Below the pieces are notes generated by a model that was not told the origin of the DNA, did not search any database, and saw only the letters and a list, made by a program, of their open reading frames with translations. Positions 61,945-64,000 of a DNA stretch of 64,000 bases are shown here, piece by piece. Origin of the DNA: Bacteroidia bacterium (GTDB taxonomy: Bacteria > Bacteroidota > Bacteroidia > J057); the NCBI GenBank assembly GCA_030430575.1, contig JAUIKF010000029.1:1-64000 (forward strand). Direction: 5' to 3'. The translations under genes were made by a program, and so were the position numbers. The first letter of the stretch is position 1; each line of letters opens with the position of its first letter.

Positions 61945-63315
61945 ATGATCCTGCCTCATCATATCTTGCTGATTGACGACGACGAATACGTGCGGCTGAG
62001 TGGGGAGGTATTGCTCTCCCAACATTTTTCTAAGGTCGAGTGCCTGGACGATCCAGCAAAGGTAGCGGAAGCCTTGAAACGTGAGATCTACGACGTTGTC
62101 CTTCTTGACATGAATTTCCAGCCGGGCCATACCGACGGGACGCAGGGGCAAGAAGTATTGCAGCAAATACGGACCCTTGATCCCGCGATAAGCGTCGTGC
62201 TGATCACCGCTTTTGGGGATATCTCTTTGGCAGTCGAGACCGTCAAAAATGGCGCTTTTGACTTTATCCTGAAACCCTGGCAAAATGAAAAGCTCCTCAG
62301 CACCATCCGCGCCGCTGCTCAATATAGCCGTTCCCAACGCAAAATCCTCCAACTCCAGTCCCAGCAGAACTTGCTACAAGCAGACCTAGACCAGCCCCAC
62401 CTGGAATTGATTGGGCATTCTTCAGCGATGAAAGCCGTTTTTTCAAGCATTCAGAAAGTAGGGAAGACTGATGCAGATGTGTTGATTTTAGGGGAAAATG
62501 GAACGGGCAAAGAGCTGGTTGCCAGGGCTTTACACCGCGCCTCCAATAGAGCGAAACAGCTCTTTATCAATGTCGACTTAGGATCTATTTCCGAATCGCT
62601 TTTTGAAAGTGAAATGTTTGGGCACGTCAAAGGCGCCTTCACCGATGCCCGAGAAGACCGTGCTGGGCGTTTTGAGGCGGCGTCTGGCGGGACCATTTTG
62701 TTAGACGAAATTGGCAACCTCTCCCTTCCCCTTCAGGCCAAACTCCTGACCGTCTTGCAACGCCGTGAGGTCCTGCGCGTGGGCAGTCACCGCCCCATTT
62801 CCATTGATATCCGCCTGATCTCTGCTACCAATAAACCCATTAAGCAAATGGTGCAGGAAGGTACATTTCGCCAAGATCTCCTTTACCGCATCAATACGGT
62901 TGAAATTGTGCTACCGCCCCTTCGAGAACGGTTGGAAGACATCCCCTTATTGGCCCATTTTTTCCTCCGAAAATACGCCCACAAATACCAGAAGACGAGC
63001 CTTTCCCTCCCCGACTACGTCACCCGAAAGCTGCAAAAGCACCATTGGCCGGGCAATGTGCGTGAGCTCCAGCACGCCGTAGAGCGGGCCGTCATCATGA
63101 GCGAAGCGAATGTGCTGCATTCAAGAGACTTTGCCTTCCTCGCCGAGGGAGGCCCCGAGCCTGACATCGCCCCCACTTTCAATATCGCCGACCTTGAAAA
63201 ATGGGCCATCCAACAAGCCCTGCGCAAGCATCAGGGCAATGTGAGCAAGGTGGCAGAGGAGGTGGGGCTGACCAGGGGGACGCTGTATCGGCGGATGGCG
63301 AAGTATGGGTTGTGA
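61945..63315 (+). CDS. Sigma-54-dependent response regulator (NtrC family)
   Basis: 456 residues. Receiver domain: acidic D11-D13 (LLIDDDEYVR), phosphorylation site D55 in VVLLDMNF, and Lys in FILKPWQ. AAA+ domain: Walker A GENGTGKELVARALH, Walker B GGTILLDEIGN, sigma-54 loop GAFTDA instead of the usual GAFTGA, arginine region FRQDLLYRINTVEI. C-terminal Fis-type helix-turn-helix (GNVSKVAEEVGLTRGTLYRRMAKYGL). The kinase partner is not in the window. It is divergent from a permease gene, and such regulators often control permease operons in Bacteroidota. Confidence 0.94.
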   Translation: MILPHHILLIDDDEYVRLSGEVLLSQHFSKVECLDDPAKVAEALKREIYDVVLLDMNFQPGHTDGTQGQEVLQQIRTLDPAISVVLITAFGDISLAVETVKNGAFDFILKPWQNEKLLSTIRAAAQYSRSQRKILQLQSQQNLLQADLDQPHLELIGHSSAMKAVFSSIQKVGKTDADVLILGENGTGKELVARALHRASNRAKQLFINVDLGSISESLFESEMFGHVKGAFTDAREDRAGRFEAASGGTILLDEIGNLSLPLQAKLLTVLQRREVLRVGSHRPISIDIRLISATNKPIKQMVQEGTFRQDLLYRINTVEIVLPPLRERLEDIPLLAHFFLRKYAHKYQKTSLSLPDYVTRKLQKHHWPGNVRELQHAVERAVIMSEANVLHSRDFAFLAEGGPEPDIAPTFNIADLEKWAIQQALRKHQGNVSKVAEEVGLTRGTLYRRMAKYGL

Positions 63316-63325
63316 GAAGAGGAAG

Positions 63326-63416
63326 AAAAGTTCAAACTCAAGTACAAGCTCAAACTCAAAAAGAATGTCAACGTTTCTCCTTGAACTTGAATTTGCGCTT
63401 GAGTTTGATCTTTTTC
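63326..63416. repeat. CAAACTCAAGTTC-family inverted repeat between convergent genes
   Basis: The left arm (63326-63369: AAAAGTTCAAACTCAAGTAC, AAGCTCAAACTC) and right arm (63375-63416: TCCTTGAACTTGAATTTGCG, CTTGAGTTTGATC) are degenerate complements, lying between the response regulator stop and the next minus-strand gene. It may work as a bidirectional terminator. Confidence 0.65.
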
Positions 63417-63429
63417 TGCGATTTTTTTT

Positions 63430-64000
63430 TCAAAATCCCCCCACCAACAGCCCTCGCGCTCCGCGCATCCCACACTTCTGATACTTGTGATAAGCTGCTG
63501 CGGCAGCTTCTCGAATCGCTCCGCGATCCGCGCCGAGCACCCATTGGTGAAGCGCTGCTTCTAGCGTATACGCCTCTGGCGCCATGAGACCCGTCGTCCA
63601 GACGAGGGGAAAGGCACCCGCCTGGCGGATGGCTGGCGTGAAATAATCACGTGTGATGCATCCAAGCATGATAACTTCGCGACAGGTGCTGTCGGTCGCT
63701 TGGGGATAGGTGGTCATGGAGAAGTCCATGAGGCCGTTGTGGCCGACGTAAACGGCGAGGGAGGCATCCGTAACCACCTGACTGTCAATGACAATGGTGT
63801 CTTGGATGCCAGCGGCTGCGCCTAGGAAATCCTCTGTCGTGGCACGGATGTGCACGCCGTCATAGGCGTCTGCGACCAAGTAGACATCTTGGTCGCGGTG
63901 CTTAAAGATGCAGCGTTCCAAGACCTTGGGTTTGGGGTTGCTGATCGTTTCGATCAGGGTCCAATGGCTATTTTTTTTGAAATGGGTTTTCACCCCATAT
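63430..64000 (-). CDS. Hypothetical protein, partial at right edge; possible caspase-like fold
   Basis: The frame is open to the window edge (TAT GGG GTG AAA...), so the N-terminus is probably missing; a GTG at 63993 is the only internal start near the edge. About 190 residues are visible. Strand-like ADAYDGVHIRATTEDFLGAAAG is followed by SLAVYVGHNGLMDFSM and EVIMLGCITRDYFTPAIRQAG. The spacing of His in VGHNGLMD and Cys in MLGC recalls clan CD (caspase-like) peptidases, but no family is certain. C-terminal part helical, Ala-rich (REAAAAAYHKYQKCGMRGARG). Confidence 0.6.
   Translation of the reverse strand, partial: YGVKTHFKKNSHWTLIETISNPKPKVLERCIFKHRDQDVYLVADAYDGVHIRATTEDFLGAAAGIQDTIVIDSQVVTDASLAVYVGHNGLMDFSMTTYPQATDSTCREVIMLGCITRDYFTPAIRQAGAFPLVWTTGLMAPEAYTLEAALHQWVLGADRGAIREAAAAAYHKYQKCGMRGARGLLVGGF

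Overview
The window comes from a Bacteroidota chromosome, most likely a Saprospiraceae or Chitinophagia-like marine or sludge bacterium (inference). The signs are type IX secretion parts (PorP/SprF, GldJ), a 1660-residue protein with a gliding-motility-type C-terminal sorting domain, lipid A kinase LpxK, the lpxK-punA-porin gene order, -7 promoter boxes of the Bacteroidota form TAnnTTTG, and few Shine-Dalgarno sequences. No rRNA, tRNA, CRISPR array, transposase or prophage was seen.

Layout. 1-1.2 kb: edge-truncated DUF1016/YhcG-type nuclease. 1.2-9 kb: aconitase, DUF6089 barrel, serine dehydratase beta subunit, PorP/SprF and GldJ in tandem, MogA, a lipoprotein. 9-25 kb: M28 peptidase, an A+T-rich pocket with a nucleotidyltransferase-like gene and a small partner, a membrane-anchored spermidine-synthase-like protein, subtilase, lpxK, purine nucleoside phosphorylase, porin, NeuD-like acyltransferase, coiled-coil protein, metallophosphoesterase, methyltransferase and EF-hand protein. 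25.6-28.6 kb: ECF sigma factor overlapping an anti-sigma-like protein that also carries an outer-membrane barrel, then a small protein that is little more than a sorting domain. 28.8-38.7 kb: kynureninase, SWIM protein and an accessory stretch of short genes (PIN toxin pair, DHFR-like, DUF4256, DUF2911, a frameshifted VOC gene, GGCT-like, Abi/HEPN), closed by polyprenyl synthetase. 39-45.5 kb: the giant surface protein and an IPTL-CTERM-like protein. 45.7-63.3 kb: four large MacB/FtsX-type permeases around htpG, a thioredoxin protein, a glycosyltransferase, a PadR repressor and an NtrC-type response regulator. The right edge cuts a protein of unknown function.

How the genes fit. PorP/SprF and GldJ are parts of the machinery that would export and anchor proteins with C-terminal sorting domains such as the giant protein at 39.4 kb and the mini-protein at 28.1 kb. 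The sigma/anti-sigma pair looks like an envelope-sensing unit spanning both membranes. The permeases appear to be under two local regulators: PadR (18 bp upstream of one permease) and the NtrC-type regulator (divergent from another).

The most unusual feature is the intergenic DNA. Several families of stem-loop elements are built from degenerate tandem 'words' on one arm and their complement on the other (TGATTATTGATTGACTGATTA, CAAACTCAAGTTC, AATGAGAAAATG, GTCTGAACG and ACCATATAAG types). They touch gene ends, create false N-terminal extensions, and one palindrome of a different intergenic family lies inside a permease reading frame. Several starts were moved downstream of the longest open frame for this reason.
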